This document shows, piece after piece, positions 4,946 through 7,197 of a stretch of 7,197 bases of DNA. Position 1 is the stretch's first letter. Every line of letters starts with the position of its first letter. The position numbers were made by a program, and so were the translations under genes. Location: positions 1-7,197 of the forward strand of contig JAGLYR010000151.1 in the NCBI GenBank assembly GCA_023132135.1. The letters run 5' to 3'. The stretch is from Candidatus Eiseniibacteriota bacterium (lineage in GTDB: Bacteria > Arandabacterota > Arandabacteria > JAGLYR01). Below the pieces are notes generated by a model, which saw only the letters and a program-made list of their open reading frames with translations, was not told where the DNA came from and made no database searches.

Positions 4946-7129
4946 ATGGTTCGCAGACGGAAACGAAGCACAGACCGTATCCGCAAGATCACGGGCGTCG
5001 TCCTGTTCTCCTCGGGCGCGGTGATCTCCGTCTGGCTGGCGCTGTGCCACTGGCGTGGGATCACGGGGCTGGCCTACGACAGCGAGGCTGAGAGGGCTGT
5101 CGGCAAGTTCGGACTGAAGGTGGCGTCCCTCCTGATCGAGTACTCGGGCTATCTCTCATGGTGTCTTCCATTCCTCCTTGTTTTCTGGAGCGTTGCGCTC
5201 TTTCGAAAGGCTGACTATGTCCGCACGACCCTGTGGACGCTGTTTGCTCTTCTTCTGGTCCCCCTAGTTGCGGGGCTCAGTCACTTCCTCCAGGTGGGAT
5301 GGATTGCAGGTTTTGTGGGCGGATATGTAAGCGAGCATCTGATCCGGTATTTCGGGATTCCTGTTGCGCCGTTGCTCCTGGTAGCGACCCTGGTGGTAAT
5401 GCTGCTCCTGGCCATTCCTGACATCTTTGACCCTTTAGGCCGCCTGTTCTCTGATCCGCCCAGGTGGAGGTTGCCCCGGTTGCATCTGAACCTGGGATGG
5501 CTCCGCCTACGGTGGCTTGGGCGGGGACGGTTGTCGTCGGAGGAGTACGAGTACGAGGAAGAGGAGTACGAAGAAGAGGAAGAAGAGGAACCAGGGCCGG
5601 TACCAACGAGGAACCAGGTGGGTCCGAAGATCGTGACTCGGAAACGAGAAACGAGGAGACCTACAAAGGCGCGGCCTTCACTGTCGGAAGCAGACGGCAG
5701 CTACGCGCGCCCGGAATTCTCGTTGCTGGATCCGCCGAAGCCCAACGAAGAAGCTCCAGGGAGGAACGAACTTGTTGAGCGGTCCAACATTCTGGTGGAG
5801 AAGCTGCGGAATTTCGGCGTTCAGACGCGAGTAACGGAGGTGCACCCGGGACCCGTGATCACGCGCTACGAGCTGGAGCCTGCGGTGGGGGTGAAGGTCG
5901 GGCAGGTTGTCAACCTCCAGAATGACCTGGCGCTTGCGATGAAGGCCACCAGTGTACGAATTGAGGCTCCGATTCCCGGGAAGGGGACTGTTGGAATCGA
6001 AATCCCGAACGACAGACCCTCGACGGTGTACTTCTCGGAAGTTATCCAGTCGCCTGATTTCCTGGAGCACTCGTCGTTGCTGAAGATTGCCCTGGGCAAG
6101 GGGATTTCCGGGAACTCGGTTGTCACGGACCTGGAGTCCATGCCCCACCTGCTGATTGCCGGATCCACAGGTTCCGGGAAGAGCGTGTGCATCAACTCGA
6201 TTATTACCGGTTTCCTGTTCACCGCGACACCACAGGATCTGAGTTTCATCCTGATTGACCCCAAGATGCTGGAGCTGACACCCTACAACGGTATCCCGCA
6301 TCTCAAGTGTCCGGTAATCTGTGACGCCAAGACGGCCGTGCGCTCCCTGCGGTGGGCCGTGACTGAAATGGAAAACCGGTACAAGCTCATGGCGCGCGTG
6401 GGTGCCCGGGACATACAGAGCTACAACGACAAGGTTCGGGATCTGGAAGCGGAAGACCCCGAGGAAGCACCGCGGAAGATTCCGCATCTCGTCATAGTTA
6501 TCGATGAGCTCGCGGACCTCATGCTCTCCATGCCCAACGAGATAGAGGGCAACATCGCCCGTCTTGCGCAGATGGGCCGGGCGGTCGGGATCCACATGGT
6601 GGTGGCCACGCAGCGCCCGTCCGTGGACGTTATCACCGGGGTGATCAAGGCCAACTTCCCCTGCCGAATGGCGTTTCGGGTTCCATCCAAGACGGATTCC
6701 CGAACGATCCTGGACCAGAATGGGGCGGAGGCGCTTCTGGGCAAGGGCGACATGCTGTTCCTTGCGTCGGGCAAGCGGGAGGTCGTCAGAGTCCATTGCT
6801 GCTTTGTCTCGCTGGCAGAGGTGGAGCGGGTGGTGGAGCATGTTGTCAGCCAGTCCATGACCCCGGCGGAACCCTTCGTGGATTTCACGAAGAGCGATGC
6901 CCCGACGAGTGCTCGTGGAAAGGACAGTCTGTTCGACGAGGCCGCCCGGCTGGTTGTGAAGCACCAGCAGGGATCGGTCTCGCTCCTGCAGCGTCGACTC
7001 ACCGTTGGCTATGCCCGCGCCGCTCGCTTAATCGACATGCTGGAAGAAGCGGGGATCGTTGGTCCCTTCGAGGGCTCAAAGGCGCGGGAGGTCCTGGTGT
7101 CGCCCGAAGATTTTGCCCGCAAAGGTTAG
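4946..7129 (+). CDS. ftsK: FtsK/SpoIIIE-family DNA translocase
   Basis: FtsK is a septum-anchored hexameric DNA pump that clears and aligns chromosome termini during division. The 727-residue product is complete. It has a basic N-terminus and four predicted membrane helices (about 15-36, 69-86, 94-115, 140-161), then a short linker (about 165-265) much shorter than that of E. coli FtsK. The motor follows: the alpha domain (about 268-370, with HPGPVITRYELEP) and the RecA-like beta domain with Walker A GSTGSGKSV (406-414), IDPKMLEL, Walker B VIVIDELADLM (D520, E521) and VVATQRPS. The C-terminal winged-helix gamma domain (about 660-719, LFDEAARLVV to REVLVS), which reads polar DNA sequences and contacts XerD, is intact. 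The linker has an almost pure Glu/Tyr block (199-215) followed by a Lys/Arg-rich stretch. AGGGAG (4935-4940) lies 5 bases before the ATG. SpoIIIE or SftA naming is possible; the four membrane helices and gamma domain fit FtsK/SpoIIIE. Confidence 0.96.
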   Translation: MVRRRKRSTDRIRKITGVVLFSSGAVISVWLALCHWRGITGLAYDSEAERAVGKFGLKVASLLIEYSGYLSWCLPFLLVFWSVALFRKADYVRTTLWTLFALLLVPLVAGLSHFLQVGWIAGFVGGYVSEHLIRYFGIPVAPLLLVATLVVMLLLAIPDIFDPLGRLFSDPPRWRLPRLHLNLGWLRLRWLGRGRLSSEEYEYEEEEYEEEEEEEPGPVPTRNQVGPKIVTRKRETRRPTKARPSLSEADGSYARPEFSLLDPPKPNEEAPGRNELVERSNILVEKLRNFGVQTRVTEVHPGPVITRYELEPAVGVKVGQVVNLQNDLALAMKATSVRIEAPIPGKGTVGIEIPNDRPSTVYFSEVIQSPDFLEHSSLLKIALGKGISGNSVVTDLESMPHLLIAGSTGSGKSVCINSIITGFLFTATPQDLSFILIDPKMLELTPYNGIPHLKCPVICDAKTAVRSLRWAVTEMENRYKLMARVGARDIQSYNDKVRDLEAEDPEEAPRKIPHLVIVIDELADLMLSMPNEIEGNIARLAQMGRAVGIHMVVATQRPSVDVITGVIKANFPCRMAFRVPSKTDSRTILDQNGAEALLGKGDMLFLASGKREVVRVHCCFVSLAEVERVVEHVVSQSMTPAEPFVDFTKSDAPTSARGKDSLFDEAARLVVKHQQGSVSLLQRRLTVGYARAARLIDMLEEAGIVGPFEGSKAREVLVSPEDFARKG
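5540..5590 (+). repeat. Low-complexity purine-rich GAG/GAA tract in ftsK
   Basis: Seventeen consecutive codons read only Glu (14) or Tyr (3), so the + strand is nearly all purine apart from the three TAC codons. The tract encodes the acidic block of the FtsK linker (residues 199-215). Such tracts can change length by replication slippage, and the reading frame is open through it here. Confidence 0.75.
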
Positions 7130-7147
7130 GGGTAGCCTGGATTATTC

Positions 7148-7197
7148 ATGAATCCCTGCTGCGAGTGTCGCAAGATGTGTCTGGACTGCGTTGCGGC
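7148..7197 (+). CDS. Possible start of a hypothetical protein with cysteine-rich N-terminus (3'-truncated)
   Basis: An ATG 18 bases after the ftsK stop opens a frame that stays open to the window edge. It reads MNPCCECRKMCLDCVA, with five cysteines in sixteen residues. An AGGGG run (7128-7132, overlapping the ftsK stop) is about 15 bases upstream, too far for a good ribosome site. The in-frame ATG 7175 is another possible start. Only 16 codons are visible, so neither coding status nor function can be decided; position and strand suit a downstream operon member. Confidence 0.3.
   Translation, partial: MNPCCECRKMCLDCVA

Noticed and set aside
3225-5985. Three GGGNAGGG octamers (3225, 4077, 5978) on the + strand and none on the - strand, resembling E. 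coli FtsK-orienting sequences
   Set aside because: The + strand is G-rich, so a few such octamers are expected by chance in 7 kb, and the orienting motif of this organism is unknown.
5678-6964. Long open frame on the - strand (428 codons) opposite ftsK
   Set aside because: It is antisense to the conserved FtsK motor domain, has no recognisable motif, and shows the His/Arg/Gly-rich make-up of a shadow frame.

Overview
The window is a GC-rich stretch (roughly 60% by eye) of bacterial chromosome. Six clearly recognisable genes lie head to tail on the + strand with very small gaps. Nothing in it looks like a mobile element, phage, CRISPR array or RNA gene. A type IV pilus retraction ATPase, a separate-subunit (AccB/AccC) acetyl-CoA carboxylase and a ThiD2-type thiamine kinase together suggest a Gram-negative, non-model phylum (for example a deltaproteobacterial-like, Gemmatimonadota-like or FCB-group lineage). 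The sequence alone does not allow a firm taxonomic call.

Layout. Positions 3-455 hold the 3' part of accB (biotin carboxyl carrier protein; the first few codons lie outside the window). Positions 460-1569 hold pilT, the twitching-motility ATPase, and 1592-2965 hold accC (biotin carboxylase). So pilT sits between the two acetyl-CoA carboxylase subunits that are normally adjacent. Positions 3011-3745 encode a ComB-family 2-phosphosulfolactate phosphatase. A short hairpin followed by a T-rich tract (3789-3816) probably ends this first transcription unit.

The second unit starts with a GTG-initiated ThiD2-type hydroxymethylpyrimidine-phosphate kinase (3848-4285). It overlaps by 14 bases with GTG-initiated thiE, thiamine-phosphate synthase (4272-4904). 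The two encode consecutive steps of thiamine phosphate synthesis. A U-less hairpin at the thiE stop separates thiE from ftsK (4946-7129), a full-length FtsK/SpoIIIE DNA translocase with membrane, motor and gamma domains. After ftsK a possible new coding region with a cysteine-rich start (7148 onward) runs off the window.

How the genes fit together. AccB and AccC form the biotin-carboxylation half of acetyl-CoA carboxylase, the entry to fatty-acid synthesis. ThiD2 phosphorylates HMP-P to HMP-PP, and ThiE joins it to the thiazole phosphate. PilT, ComB and FtsK have no obvious metabolic link to these genes; they look like positional companions within conserved-looking operons. Most of the window is ordinary housekeeping sequence. 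I see no convincing previously undescribed system. The most noteworthy points are the accB-pilT-accC order, the separately encoded overlapping ThiD2/ThiE pair, a ComB homologue without other coenzyme M genes, and the unusual charge-blocked linker of FtsK.
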